From Ophiura sarsii (Eukaryota > Echinodermata > Ophiuroidea > Amphilepidida > Ophiuridae), in the NCBI GenBank assembly GCA_035610835.1, contig CM069446.1, positions 53,720,934-53,784,933 of the forward strand: a stretch of 64,000 nt of DNA. Reading direction: 5' to 3'. Shown in pieces: positions 10,328 through 22,108 of this stretch. A model generated the notes under the pieces. That model ran no database searches and was not told the DNA's origin. It saw only the letters and a program-made list of their open reading frames with translations. Every line of letters begins with the position of its first letter. Positions within the stretch are counted from its first letter, which is position 1. A program made the translations under genes and the position numbers.

Positions 10328-11822
10328 GTGGTATTATTTCTTTGATTCATAAAGGAAAGGGACTTCGGAGAAACAATCTTGACAATTTGGAGACCTATTT
10401 ATACACTTTTGAATATAGACTACAAAATTGCAGCAAAAACACTTGCTTCAAGAATAAATAAAATATTACCCACTTCAATAAATTCATCAACACGGCTTGC
10501 TATGTAAGCGCGAAGCAGAATTAAGTATTCGACTGATGGAAGATGTTTTAAGATATACCGTAAAAAATTATATTGAAGGTGATATGATTTTTATTGATTT
10601 TCGTAAAGCTTAAAGAGATTGTTTTTTTATATGCTATTGAAAGTTTTAACTTTGGAAAATCCATGACAAAAAGGCTAACTACTTTGTTTTATAATACTTT
10701 AAGTTGGACAAATTTCGAATTTCTAAGGTTGTAATTTATCACTATTATTGTTTATCATAGCGGTTGAAATTATGACCAATAAGATAAGACATTCACGTGA
10801 AATAAGAAGAATTTAATTACCATAGAGCATGGTATTAAAGAGGTAAAGATAACACAATTTGCTGATGAAAAGTCTATATTATGTCATAAATGTACTTGAT
10901 AATTTTACAGTTATTTCTGGATTACATCTAAACAAAACAAAGAGCGATGCACTTTGGATTGGGTCAAGAAAAAATAAAAGCGATGTCTGTAAATTGGGAA
11001 TCTACAATGGACTCTATAGAAAAGGCAATCAGGTCTTGCACGATGAGAAATCTGTCAATGGTCGGTAAAATATAAATAGTAAAAATTCTTTTGGCATCTA
11101 AATTCTCGTATATAGGTTCAATATTAGACTTACCCAATGTGTTTATAAACCGAAGATATATAAGTTACCCATGCTCTATAGTAATTTGATTAAGGCTTGG
11201 TTTTTGACAAAATGCTTCCAGATCATAGATCAAGTAGAAACGTGGGAAAATCAGGTAATTTGGAATATGAATGTATTACTAGTAGAAGTAAAACATTTGA
11301 AGGAATGGGCAAAGAAGGGTATAATGTACGTCTCAGATTTGTATAACAAAAATAGGGAGTTTCAGTCAATGGAGGAGCTGAAATGTAATTTTAAAAATGA
11401 TGGTAGTTTTGTGTTGAAATACATAGCTGTAAGACAAGCAATGCCGCATGCGAGGAAAAACATCGACAAATTCTATAAAGAATATGTATGACGTCCAGTT
11501 TAATTAAATGTACCACAAAACTGTACAGAATTGCAATCACAGATATCATTGAAACCAAGATGTCAAAGTTTCTGGGAATTGCTATGTAAAATAAAATCTT
11601 AAATTTGTGTTTAAGTTTGAAAATATAAATTTGGATTGGTTCATTATTTGGAAATCACTCGTACAAGATATCAAAGAACCACGACTTAAAACATTGAACT
11701 GGAAAATCATTAGCAACATTTATCCAACGAAAGTATTTCTTAAGAAAATAAAGAAGGAGGAAAATGATATATGTGAAACTTGTAACGAAATAGATTACAT
11801 TGAACATTTCTTTTATAGCTGA
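10328..11822 (+). pseudogene. Decayed LINE (L1/Tx1-like) reverse transcriptase and C-terminus
   Basis: Broken frames spell a non-LTR retrotransposon in order. ISLIHKGKGL and NNLDN come first, then after a frameshift WRPIYTLLNIDYKIAAKTLA (RT domain start). QFADE at about 10857 is a mutated FADD catalytic box. VISGLHLNKTKSDALWIGS follows, and a C-terminal stretch at 11607-11822 with ICETCNEIDYIEHFFYS matches the zinc-knuckle-like RT-associated domain. The expected next Cys codon has become a stop. Many stops and frameshifts, plus loss of the second catalytic Asp, show it is long dead. The order and spacing fit the L1/Tx1 group better than CR1. No target duplication was found. Confidence 0.75.
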
Positions 11823-12727
11823 AAGAAAATAAAACCTAATATGGAAAGAGACTGAAAAAATACTTTTGCAACAGTATAATCTAGTAATCTAGAATTCATG
11901 TTCTAAAATGGCAAATAGTATTGTTCGGCTACCATGACGATAATAGTAAGAACGTTAATATCATTAATATGTGTATAAGTCTCATTTCTGACATGATCGT
12001 GTGGTGATGAAATCGTGCTGAAAGAGATGTTGTGCAATACAATTCGAGAGATGCAAATAACAACATGTCTGGCAACCTCTAGCAATCAATACTTGAACCG
12101 GAAACAAACGAAAAGCATGATGAGTGATGAGAAATATAACAAGTCAACCGATGAGATGGGCAGCTCGAGTGAAAAATACGCATTAAAAGCTGGCATCATG
12201 AAATAGATATAGGTAAGCTTACTAAGATTTAATTGATTTGGTTATGCTCTATTTTACAAATGGCACATATAACGATAAAATCGGGCAATAACCTCCACTA
12301 TCTACGAAAAGCATCGGCAAACCAAGCCAACATCTGCTCGCATCGTTCAACGACGCCAGTGTTATCTTCATACGATAGCAAAATTGCAGTGTGTGCGCCG
12401 TGCATATTAAAAGACGGCATCTGTGTGCGTGATTAGTAAAACACAATGCGTGACAAAATGCTTGGATGTGTGGGGATTCTCCATCGAGCATTACTCATTC
12501 GTTTGAGAAATAATGTAATTAAGCAGCATCACAAGCAGCAGGCAAAGTGGATAGACATTGTAATAAAAAAACTAATATACTCACTGCAGTGTAATATAAA
12601 CCCAAACCATATGGTAGGGAATGTAATTACTCTCAGATAACGGAATTGGACAAGACACAGTGAATGTGATAGATAGCCGGTCGGTTATTAGGGCCAAACA
12701 AAATTGCTCGTCAGATTTAGGGCCGCT
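11823..12727. other. Unassigned DNA 3' of the LINE remnant
   Basis: No gene recognised. Several short frames on both strands lack domain character. Confidence 0.35.
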
Positions 12728-12790
12728 CCGATTTTTTTGATTTTTTTCAGATTTTTTTTTTTTTCAGATTTTTTTTCAGATTTTTTTTAT
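12728..12790. repeat. T-rich simple repeat
   Basis: Repeated ga(t)n and cagat(t)n runs of 7-14 T. The nearby complementary A-rich runs at 12897-12930 could pair with them. Confidence 0.8.
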
Positions 12791-14670
12791 ACAGTTTAAA
12801 TGGCATTGAATAAGTGTTTATAACATATATGTGCGACTCTTAGAGTGATTTCAACTTCTTGGTGGCTGAACTTTGAGCTTCCGCTGGTAAAAGAAAATTT
12901 AAAAAAAATTAAAAAAAAAAAATCCGCCCGCCTGCCCCTCCTCTCTGAAAGCTGTGGAGGACAACATAACAATTTATTTTTTTTGGCCTTACTGAGAGGA
13001 TTTATTCCTTAATACTACAAAATTTAACAATGTCAAATTTTGATAATACAATTAAAATTTTAATAAAACGATTATATTTTAATAATACAATTATTGAACA
13101 TCTAATAATATAGATGAATTGAATATATTTATATCATACCAGTACATTTAAATATAATTTAATCCATAAGTTCAAACCCAGATGGGACCAAGAGTCCCAT
13201 GATTGGAAGGTTATAATAGGAAATACCGACTGTTCAGTATCACACACAATTCAATGAATACCTAGTGCAACTTTTGCTGTTGTTATGTGCGGTCATTGAA
13301 ATCGCCATAACTTTAAAAGGATCCATTCGATTTTGTTGAATGAGGTATCAAACCGCGGAGAAGAAATTTGCTCATTTATTGTATATTTTAGATTTTTGGT
13401 ACCTATTATATATTTTGAATTAGCCAACCTCAAAGCACTTGGTCAGGGACTTTATGTGCTAGGTGTATACCCTAAAGCAAGTTTTTTTTTTGTAGGGGAG
13501 CCAAAGATGCACAGCCAACAGAGGCTCCAGACCGGGGAAGTGTGGGCTAAGATACGCAACGAACAGTGGCACCACCAGGACCAAGATACACAACCAACAA
13601 GGTCCACAACAAGGTCCGGAAAAGTGAGGGACCAAGATACACAGTTAACATGGTCCGACACAAGGGCTTTTTTGTTGATTTAAAAAATATAAAAAACCCC
13701 GAAAAAACTGATAAATAAATAGATAAATAAAATAATAGTAAAAAAGGGTTAATGATCAAAGGCCAAAATTTAAAATAACAATTTAAAAAAAAATAAAAAA
13801 ATAAAAAATAAAAATAAATGAGGGATAGGAAACAACAAGGTCGACTGACCAAGCAACAATTGGGTAGGTGGGAGTGGCGTTTTATAAATATGTCCTCTCA
13901 GCAAAACAACCGACAAGAGAATAAAAATAAATGAGCACTGGTGGTACAACCAAAAATCGCGGGACCTAAATGACGGCCTCTGATTGGCTCACCATCCGTT
14001 CGTAATGACAGAGGGATGCAAACGGCATCCAAAGCACGCCACTTCCGTTTCATGGAGTAAATGAGTTTGATCGAGAGTGCCCTTTATCAAACTTGATTAC
14101 TGAAATTAAAGAAAATAACAAGGGGGAGGGACTTCTCAGATATTGCATATATTTTTGTAAGCATTTGTTGCCAGCATATTGAAAATGTACACATGACCTG
14201 CCATATATTTTTGTAATATATGTTACCAGAGATAAGTAAATTGCCCAGTAGTACTATACAAAAGATAATAAAAAAGTAGTAGGCCTATTATACACTAATG
14301 CCATGGAGTCGGATTGAAAAAGGCAAATTCAGGATATTAGACCCATGATTTTTCATATTTGCCAAATTAGACTCACCGTTTTTCTATAAAAGGTGGATGT
14401 AGTATATTCACTTTTTGAAACTTAAGTTATTAGGTATAGCACACTAAAACTTCAAAATATATTGGAATTCAACAAAACAGGTGTAATTTTAAAGATCTTG
14501 GCAACAGATCTAATTTGGTTCGAAAAAAAATAAATAAAAAATTCTCCCGCTGCATACGAAAATGTTATAGACTTTATTGGACTGCACTTCTGTCGGTTGA
14601 ACGCTTATTAGGCTTACTCAATAATTACTTTCTGAATCAAACTGAAGTTAGCTTTGTGTGTGGCGTTACA
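12791..14670. other. Unassigned DNA
   Basis: No supported gene. At 13500-13665 the phrase ggaccaagatacacag and its variants recurs with aaggtcc words, a short degenerate repeat. Beyond about 13680 the sequence is A-rich. Confidence 0.35.
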
Positions 14671-14708
14671 TTTAACACTTTCCCCACGGCAGGCGTCTGC
14701 AGACGACA
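14671..14708 (+). repeat. Dispersed element end, copy 2
   Basis: Direct match to 4942-4979 (tttaacactttcc, acggc, then cagacgaca). It shares the following A/T-rich tract with that copy for about 30 more bases. Confidence 0.5.
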
Positions 14709-15209
14709 GTTTTAAAATTTCACAAATTATTAAAATCACCATAAATGGATTAACCGTGAAAAATGCATTAAGATAAGTACAAACATGCATATACTCAACG
14801 TACCAGGGGGAGTAGACTGAGCCCAGTGTCTGGCAACCACCAGTCAGATTCCACCTCGTTTGAGGCAATCGTCTTTCAATGAAGTATGTACGACAACTAT
14901 AATAGTTTCAATAAAATAAATGTCAGAAAAATAATTTCGTCTGCAGGTGTTTGGTGGATTGGATGTAAATTTTGAAATGATCACTTGAAATTATGCGAAC
15001 AATACTCTTTTCAATGATCCCTGGGCACCACCGAGTAATGAATCTACACATGACATGGCTGTGCTTATGTCAGAATCCTTTCCAATAGACATCGTCGCTG
15101 TTCAGACATACCGGCACATCACCTTACTTAATTCTGTTGTACTCAGGGTATTAGTAATAATTAAACCAAACGATGATTTTTAATGGATATTTTTGTGGTA
15201 ATAAAATGA

Positions 15210-15232
15210 CTACATCCGTTTAATTCTTGCAG
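15210..15232 (+). other. 3' splice site, BTB copy 2
   Basis: Pyrimidine-rich tccgtttaattcttgcag precedes gtctattaag. It matches the acceptors before copies 1 and 3. The donor and first exon were not found in the roughly 500 unassigned bases upstream (14709-15209). Confidence 0.6.
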
Positions 15233-15255
15233 GTCTATTAAGTAAAGCAACCACA

Positions 15256-16635
15256 ATGGCGGAAGCTCCCGGAAAGCCTGTAAGCAGCCGCGAGCTGGAG
15301 GTCCTTGGCAATATAGCTAAACACTTCAACAACTCTGTAACGAGTGATTTAACTTTAGCGGTAGGCGATCAGTCCTACTATGTGCATAGAGTTATATTGT
15401 CAGCTCAGAGCAGTGTCTTCAACACCATGTTGATGAATCGCCGGTGGAAAGATTCTGGCCAGAAGTTAATTGAACTTCATGAATCCCCAGCATGTAAAGC
15501 TGTGTTTGGGGATTTCCTAAATTTTTTCTACAGTGGTAGATTGACTTTGCGTTGTGACAACGTGTGTGCAATTCATATGCTAGCTGACAAGTACGATATG
15601 ACATTGCTGAAGGAAGATGCTGTCACTGTCATGAAGAATGTTCTGATGGGGTTGCAAGGAAAGGCTCACCCGAGCGCAGTGGTATGGCTTCCCTATATCG
15701 AAAAGAATATTCCTGACTTATTGTCAGTATGCTATGACGATATACGGACAAACTTTAATGAAATCGCCACATGCAGTGATGATGAAACCACAGCAATACT
15801 GGAACCTCGACACATAAATGTCATATTGGCAGAAAACGGCAGTGATGTCGTTGTGCCGAACGAGTTGGTGATTTTTCAATTTGTAAGTAAATGGGCCAAA
15901 TTAAAGTTCACAAACCCCTATGATCAGAAAGCAAAGGAAGAACTCAAACCAATTTTGGAATCAATCCGGTTTAACAATATCAATGCGGAGGGGCTTCAGG
16001 AGATCGAACAATCGTTGCTATTCAAAGCGAATAGTGAGTTTTTTCTCAACCCAGCATACAAAGTCCACTCACAAATCCATAGTGCTTCAATGGATGGACA
16101 AGAGACGTCTGCTGGAAATGCTATCGAAGGAAAACACGCAGGTCCATTCGATTCTGATATTAATTGCCAAAGCCTGAATCCTAGATTGTATACCGGAGTA
16201 AACGCTAATTTTGACCCCGGAAAGTTGTTCGTTATGACTATAATGCCTGTCGACTTTGCGGACTTACAGATGTATGCACAATCGCAATCTTGTCTCAGGT
16301 CATCTACTAAAACATGGACATTACAGTTAGAAGGAAACTACCAACGTAGCCAAGTATATGAAAATGAGATGTTTACTCTGACACCGATATTAGCAGATAT
16401 AGGACGTAATTACACGGTTGCTGTCACTGTTGCTGTGTTTGGCTCGAATAAATGTCTAAAATATCGATATGCGCTTAAGCACACAGGCACTGTAAAGGTC
16501 GTCAGTAACCACCGGTATAAAGGTGGAATACCAGAACCAATCACGCTTCACTCCCCAAAACGGGATATCAAAACAACCACTGATGGTGGAGACGAATTGT
16601 TGTTAGGTGTTACCTTGCATTTACATAAGCAATGA
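15256..16635 (+). CDS. BTB/POZ-BACK domain protein, paralogue 2 (BTBD17-like)
   Basis: This 459-residue single-exon protein is the most divergent of the three paralogues. The BTB domain (about residues 20-130) keeps SDLTLAVGDQS, the HR-ILSAQSSVF core and LADKYD. The BACK region spans about 135-255. The tail keeps AYKVHSQ, LHSPKR and the final LLLGVTLHLHKQ. Relative to copies 1 and 3 it lacks several residues after the BACK domain (FFLNPAYK in place of a longer linker) and is shorter near the C-terminus. The frame is open throughout and the differences often fall in third codon positions, so it appears functional. The surrounding DNA is not shared with the other copies beyond the acceptor and the first bases of the 3'UTR. 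That indicates an older duplication than the copy 1/3 event. Confidence 0.9.
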   Translation: MAEAPGKPVSSRELEVLGNIAKHFNNSVTSDLTLAVGDQSYYVHRVILSAQSSVFNTMLMNRRWKDSGQKLIELHESPACKAVFGDFLNFFYSGRLTLRCDNVCAIHMLADKYDMTLLKEDAVTVMKNVLMGLQGKAHPSAVVWLPYIEKNIPDLLSVCYDDIRTNFNEIATCSDDETTAILEPRHINVILAENGSDVVVPNELVIFQFVSKWAKLKFTNPYDQKAKEELKPILESIRFNNINAEGLQEIEQSLLFKANSEFFLNPAYKVHSQIHSASMDGQETSAGNAIEGKHAGPFDSDINCQSLNPRLYTGVNANFDPGKLFVMTIMPVDFADLQMYAQSQSCLRSSTKTWTLQLEGNYQRSQVYENEMFTLTPILADIGRNYTVAVTVAVFGSNKCLKYRYALKHTGTVKVVSNHRYKGGIPEPITLHSPKRDIKTTTDGGDELLLGVTLHLHKQ

Positions 16636-16757
16636 TTAGACTGTCCACGGAAAGTGCCCTCTACGTCGGCCGGTTTATCATTCGGCCCGACAGTGCTACA
16701 ATCTACCATCAATCTCGTGCCACGCTCAGCGCGTGGTTCAACTTTTTGTTGTTGAAC
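16636..16757. other. 3' flank of BTB copy 2
   Basis: The first 45 bases after the stop (gactgtccacggaaagtgcc, ctacgtcggcc) match the 3' flanks of copies 1 and 3, then homology stops. A small hairpin (gttcaac / gttgaac) lies at about 16735-16757. No clear poly-A signal was seen. Confidence 0.5.
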
Positions 16758-16831
16758 ATCCAAGTAGCTCAGTCGGTAGAGCTTCATACTTGCACGCACG
16801 GCGCGGCCCGGATTTGATCGCGTGCGGAGAC
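16758..16831 (+). repeat. tRNA-like sequence (SINE head or pseudo-tRNA)
   Basis: The A box tagctcagtcggtagag (16765-16781) is intact. The B-box region ggcccggatttgatcgc is diverged from GGTTCGANTCC. The anticodon arm does not fold. It is probably the promoter head of an old tRNA-derived SINE. Confidence 0.45.
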
Positions 16832-17945
16832 TGATTTCCCCTCAAATTTGACCCGTTTTTCTCCCCTGAAAGTTTATTTCTCAAAAACACGCCCGGGACT
16901 TAGGGTTAATCTTGTTAAACCAACATAGCATAGCGTATATTTGAAATTGATCTTTTGTTCTCTACACAATAATTAAGTGGAATTTTCTGGTCTTGCTACA
17001 ACTTCATCAGCAGACTATTGACTCGAACTGAAGGACTTGACCTTTCGGAAATGTGACGTCAGAATAAGGTCATAGACGCTCGACAATCGGTATCGGCCCC
17101 CGACTTTGCTGAGTGATGGTTGGTTTTCTCTGATGTAAATAGCCTATTTGACCCCTCTCTCGAACCAACGAGGATCCCGATCCAAGATCTTGATTTTGTC
17201 TACATCCACGGTATCCCAGAGACTGGGACGTCCGTGTCGGTTTTTAATGAGCGTTCGGTTTCTCCGATATATGTCTCAGAGCCTTGATAGTCTGACCCTT
17301 ACAAGGAAACAGATCGGGAAACAGATACACTGGGACTGAACTTTCACTCTTATAGCATATCGTTCATATTGTTAGAGGATTGAGAAATCCACCTATACAA
17401 GAGTACATTAAATCGCATTTGCTTTGCCACACAATTCTCTACTTTACAGAGCCCGAAGTAGCTCCAGATATTGAGATATAAACTCTTCTGATTTCGAAAG
17501 GCACGCGATATGTGAATGACTGAAGGTTCGTTCACTCTAGACGTTATTTACAGTGCGTTGATGTTCTCATATTTGGCCACACGGCGCTGATTGCCATCGC
17601 ATGCGGTGACCTGCGTTGACCCGGCGTGACCTTTGATGAATTGCCGCACATTGCGGCGGAATTAAGGCTACCGCATCGCATCGCACGGCAAACATCACAT
17701 AGTGTCAACGAACCTTAACGCCGGTGTGGTTTAGGTAGACTACGTCTGGCGCAGATAAGTTAAGATATGGTTAAGATAGTTAAAAGTCAGTGTGCCATCA
17801 ATCATCTGCGACAATTCCAATTGGGACAATCGCGCAATGCAATATGACAGCAGAATGATGTGTTCTTATGATAAAGTCAGTTTGTACAAGGTGGGTTTAC
17901 TTTGTTTGTTTTTAGCTGTAATGATATCCATAATAATGCAGCATA
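16832..17945. other. Unassigned DNA
   Basis: No gene recognised. A GC-richer patch at 17575-17695 with repeated gcatcgcat and gcggtgacc words may be part of an element, but no boundaries were found. Confidence 0.3.
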
Positions 17946-18588
17946 CAGGGTGAGTAAAAAAAAGTGTACTCAACTTTAAGATTTTATTTCCAAAAGTTTG
18001 TGCAAAAATTCTCTTATTATTTATTCTGGCAGAGAGCCTGTCTCATTAGCTTTCAAAAGAGTTTTAGTTGGTTAAAATTGGTTGAGGAAAACATGTTTTA
18101 TGTCCATTTATATGAAGGTGTACATTTTAAAAACCGAACAAATAACATATTTTTTGAATTTCACTATTGAATAATGGCGCACACTCTAATCCGATAATCA
18201 GAAAAGCATGAATTTATATTTGCTCTGCTGAATTCACGAAATGATTGTATTGTTTTGTCATTATTTTGCATTTAATGTACGAGCATGAAAATAATATCCG
18301 AGCAAGTTTGTTTTATCTTACTAATTAACTATTGTGTCTCACTCCTGTAGCCACTTTCATAAATATCAAACCAAATACTCAATATTTTGTTGTTCGGTTT
18401 CAAAACGCATTAACTTTACTAAAAAAGAAATAACTGGATAACGGTACCATGAAATGTTGTTATTATTTTTGCTGATAACACTAAATAAAAGCAGCTTTTG
18501 ATTCAAGCATTGGTTGCCTTCATATTTTGTTAAGATATAGTTTAAATATTAATTTCACCTTGAGTACACTTTTTTTTTACTCATCCTG
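17946..18588. mobile_element. Non-autonomous element with CAGGGTGAGTAAAAA ends
   Basis: The left end cagggtgagtaaaaaaaagt, followed by gtactcaa, is mirrored at 18560-18588 by ttgagtac, actttttttttactcatcctg. The inverted repeat is about 28 bp and a TA precedes the left end. The inside (about 590 bp) is AT-rich and non-coding. The CAGGGTG start is shared with the long-TIR elements at 53907 and, more loosely, 62216. Its inside is unrelated to theirs. Confidence 0.7.
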
Positions 18589-18903
18589 TGTACACGCAGG
18601 TTTATGCCAAGCGACCCTCCATGTACAGATGTGTCACCCCAACAGCTACAATTTGGTCTTCGTAAACATCTCCCATGATATCAGTAGGCTTACGTCTATA
18701 GTCATCAAAAAGTACCTGACCAGGTAATAAATGTGCTGATAATTCTAACAGTATCATTCCTACATAAACAAATCAAATTATCAAGTTGTTGAGAAGTTTC
18801 TTCTCTTTAATTTGAGATATTGCACGCTACAATTGTTGAATATTGAGGAAGTTACAATCCCAAATGTAAGAAAAGTTGTTGGCTGGGGGCTGAACCATTA
18901 CCT

Positions 18904-20219
18904 ACACTGAATTTCTTTTTTTGGTGTCACAGCGATACCTTCTTGGAGTCAACTGTAAATGACACTTACAAAGGTGTTATTTTGACTCCAAAATTGGTGT
19001 AATCGTCAATGATATGGGTTTGCACATATTATACGGTGACACCGTTAAGTGTCCGACGGACACCTTTCAGTGATCATTTAGTGATTTACACCAAAACTGG
19101 TGTCAGATTTTTTGAAATAACTCCAAGGGCGTTAATAGTTGGCGGGAAAGCTCACGGTTTTTAGAGGTGTCGAAGCAGCATGACACCAATTGGTGTAATT
19201 CTGACACCAAATTGGGCGTCTATCAACATATCAACGCATGCGCCTTGGCACGCAAACATTTTCTCGTCGCCATTTTGTCCCGATCTGCTCCATTTCCAGA
19301 CATTTTTGATAATAATTATGATACAATTAGCGTAATGTAAGCCTTGTTCATGTTGTTTAATATTGCGCCAACTAACTGATGAAATAAATTACAATTTCAT
19401 AGTCAGAGACTATTTGTTAGCCTGTTGTGTCAGGACTAATTTTGGACTGTGTGTCAGTGCATGGACCTACTAGTACTATGTGTGTGTTCGTCATGCATGC
19501 ATACGATGATACGTGCAACATTACATATAGCCCGATTTATCTGGCTCAGTGGTCGTCTTTTTCATACGGACGTCTTACATTACGCTAATTGTATCATAAT
19601 TATTATCAAAAATGTCTGGAAATGGAGCAGATCGGTACTTACCAGTCGTTACCGGCTCGTAAACATGTGCTAGAGGTGACAAATACTCATTTTCCCATTT
19701 CCAAAAATTACACCCCAATGAATCTCAATATGACACTTAAGAGAGTCAATTTTACCCCATTTGGGGTGTAATGACATTTTTCGAAAATGTGACGCGATCA
19801 AGAGGAATGAGTCGGATGTCGACCCTGGTCGAAAATGAGTTTTTAATACAGTTTTAAAGAAGACACCTAGAGCTTTCAGAAACTGAATACCCTATGTCGA
19901 TACGACGTTTTGTTCCAAAGTTATGTCAAATTGTATACATGAATTTCCATCAAAACTTATGTAAGCCGCCATTTTGAATTGGCCATATCTCAATTTGGGA
20001 TTCCCCGACATCCGACTCATTCCTCTTGATCGCGTCACAAATGGGTCCTCAGGTAGCCACCCTAGGTGTCAAAATGAATATGACACCCAAATGTGTCATA
20101 TTTTACACCCATAATGGTGTCAATTTGACACCTTTACTGTATGTAGGTGGTCAACTGAGGACCCATTTTTTGACACGCTTGTTTTAGTGTCAAAATGACA
20201 CCAACTTATTTTTCAGTGT
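18904..20219. mobile_element. Foldback element made of nested hairpins, ACACTGAA ends
   Basis: The ends acactgaa (18904-18911) and ttcagtgt (20212-20219) are flanked by TA on both sides. Inside are many inverted ggtgtca / tgacacc words. There is a perfect 60-bp inverted pair (19282-19341 with 19574-19633) and a perfect 32-bp pair (19789-19820 with 20007-20038). A looser pair is built on gggtcctcag (20041-20087 with 20115-20168). No transposase was recognised. The two exact pairs, set inside weaker outer repeats, look like foldback elements inserted into a larger one. Confidence 0.75.
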
Positions 20220-20277
20220 ATGACTGATCCATTAGCGGATCAGTCAGAGGGCGGCCTATTTCCCGCCAGCGGTTATA

Positions 20278-20400
20278 TTTTTCGTACATGATCCTAGTGA
20301 AATTCACAAAATTCACTGAATGAAATGAAATTCAGCAAAATTCACTGAATAAAATATTTTTTTGAACAAATCTGATTCCACTAGGATCATGTACGAAAAA
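20278..20400. repeat. Hairpin with 22-bp perfect arms
   Basis: The arm tttttcgtacatgatcctag (20278-20299) is mirrored exactly at 20379-20400. The loop of about 79 bases holds repeats of aaattca and attcactgaat. A second small hairpin (ctgatcc / ggatcag) lies at 20224-20243. This looks like a short MITE. Confidence 0.8.
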
Positions 20401-20869
20401 AATAATCGCTTCCCGCCACAGTTTTGACTTTGGTTTGTGGCTGTGCCATTTTGTTCAATTCTGTCATGTGACGAGAATAATATAATAACAACCAACAAGT
20501 ATTCTTAATATGAATATATTTTCGCAATATTTATCATAATGATATCATAATATGTACAAAACATTATTAATAATACATCAAGTCATCACAGAAAACACAC
20601 CAAATCCTAAGATCATACACGTACAAGTACGTGTAAATAATTTTATTGTGTTTTCTGTATTCATAAAACATACAATATAAAATGTATATCATATATGATA
20701 ACGTAATAGAATTTGACAATTATAGATACATTAGGTTCATTCTACGTGTATATTTTAATTCATATGATTTCAGTACTAAAGCACTTATTGTGTACGCATG
20801 CACTGGCAACTCACCATTTCCAAGCGGCCAATCATTCTGACAGTCTTAAGGCGACTTCCTTGATTGTAT
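20401..20869. other. Unassigned AT-rich DNA
   Basis: Contains a tacgtgta / tacacgt cluster near 20617-20636. No gene recognised. Confidence 0.3.
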
Positions 20870-21291
20870 TTAAAGAAAGTGTCCAGCAAGCACAAGATTG
20901 TGTTTAGATATGTTAGTAAAATAATTATCGAGCCCAAATCGCGTAATTATATAGAACAAAACATCATACTTATTATAAAAATGAATACAAAACTGCCATC
21001 TCTCAACATGCCATTTTTTAAATTCGCGGTGATCGAAAGTCCCGGGATCAATGACGTCATGGTTATTGGTGCTCAAATTTACGCAAGTGCATTGTGTAAC
21101 TATGACTTCATTGATGCCGGGACTTTCGATTGCCGCGAATTTCAAAAATTGCATGTTGAGAGATGGCAGTGTTTATTCGGTTTTTAAGATAAGTATGATG
21201 TTTTGTTCTAAATTACTACGTGATTTGGACGCGATAACTCTTTTTCTAACATATAATGCACAATGTTTTGCTTGCCGGACACCTTCTTTAA
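20870..21291. mobile_element. Near-palindromic foldback element, about 420 bp
   Basis: The left half (ttaaagaaagtgtccagcaa ... ttcgcggtgatcgaaagtcc) is mirrored by the right half (gactttcgattgccgcgaat ... cttgccggacaccttcttta), with the turn near 21085. The arms are about 190-200 bp and about 85% identical by eye. Both strands therefore show similar open frames containing IESPGIN and FxxREFxKxHVERWQ. These are mirror products of the palindrome and are not taken as genes. Confidence 0.8.
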
Positions 21292-22079
21292 CAAAACCCA
21301 GTCAAACCTCGGGGATTGAGGTTGGAAAATCATTTCATATTTGGTCCATACATCAAGATATGATGAACCATCATTTATGATGGAGATAATAACGGGCTTA
21401 CTAATGTTTTTCTTCTTTTCCATGCCTCTTTCCCTTTGTCGCATCCTTGACTTTATTTATTCAGCTCATTATACTACGCTTTTATATGAAAGTGTAGTTT
21501 TACAGTTAGATTGGGAAACTTCCGCCTTTATTCCGGCAACACAGATAGCTGTTATTGTAAGCTTGGTGCCAAAATAATTGTACAGGTCTTCTCTATCAAA
21601 CTATTTAATTATTGTCATACTGCAAATGATTTATCTGGGAATACTTGGGACATCCTGTAGTATTCAATATTTTGATTGTATGACAGTACAACAACAATTT
21701 CGTATCGTGTTGAAATTGACTTTAGCTGCATGTTATAACTGTTTCTACTAATCAAGGTTTGACCACCAACCAACTCAGGTTATACCATCCAAAACCCACG
21801 GGCAGTTCAAAATGGCGGTAAAAAGTCACTTTCTATCTTGATTTTTCATCCGTTTTTATATGCGGTTGTTTCTTAAAAAGTGCAATATTTTTGGTGTGCA
21901 AATATATATGATGTTTTAATATTGTGCATTTTTATTATTTGAAGGACTCCAATGGAAATAAGCCCTTTTTAGAGCTTTCTTGGGCTATCCTTGGCATTAT
22001 ATTATTAATATGTTGTGCTAATTGTTGTAATATTTAAGATTTGTATATTGATCTGATGTATTGTATCTCTGTGTCTTGA
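21292..22079. other. Unassigned DNA before a LINE tail
   Basis: No coding domain recognised. The last several hundred bases may be the 3'UTR of the retroelement whose tail follows at 22080. Confidence 0.3.
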
Positions 22080-22108
22080 TATGCCAAATAAAACTAAACT
22101 AAACTAAA
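22080..22108 (+). repeat. LINE-like 3' tail, (CTAAA)n
   Basis: The phrase gatatgccaaataaaactaa leads into repeated ctaaa units. A short pentamer tail after an aataaa signal is common at the 3' ends of animal non-LTR retroelements. A similar end with (CTGAA)n is at 31621-31656. No RT frame is preserved upstream. Confidence 0.45.
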
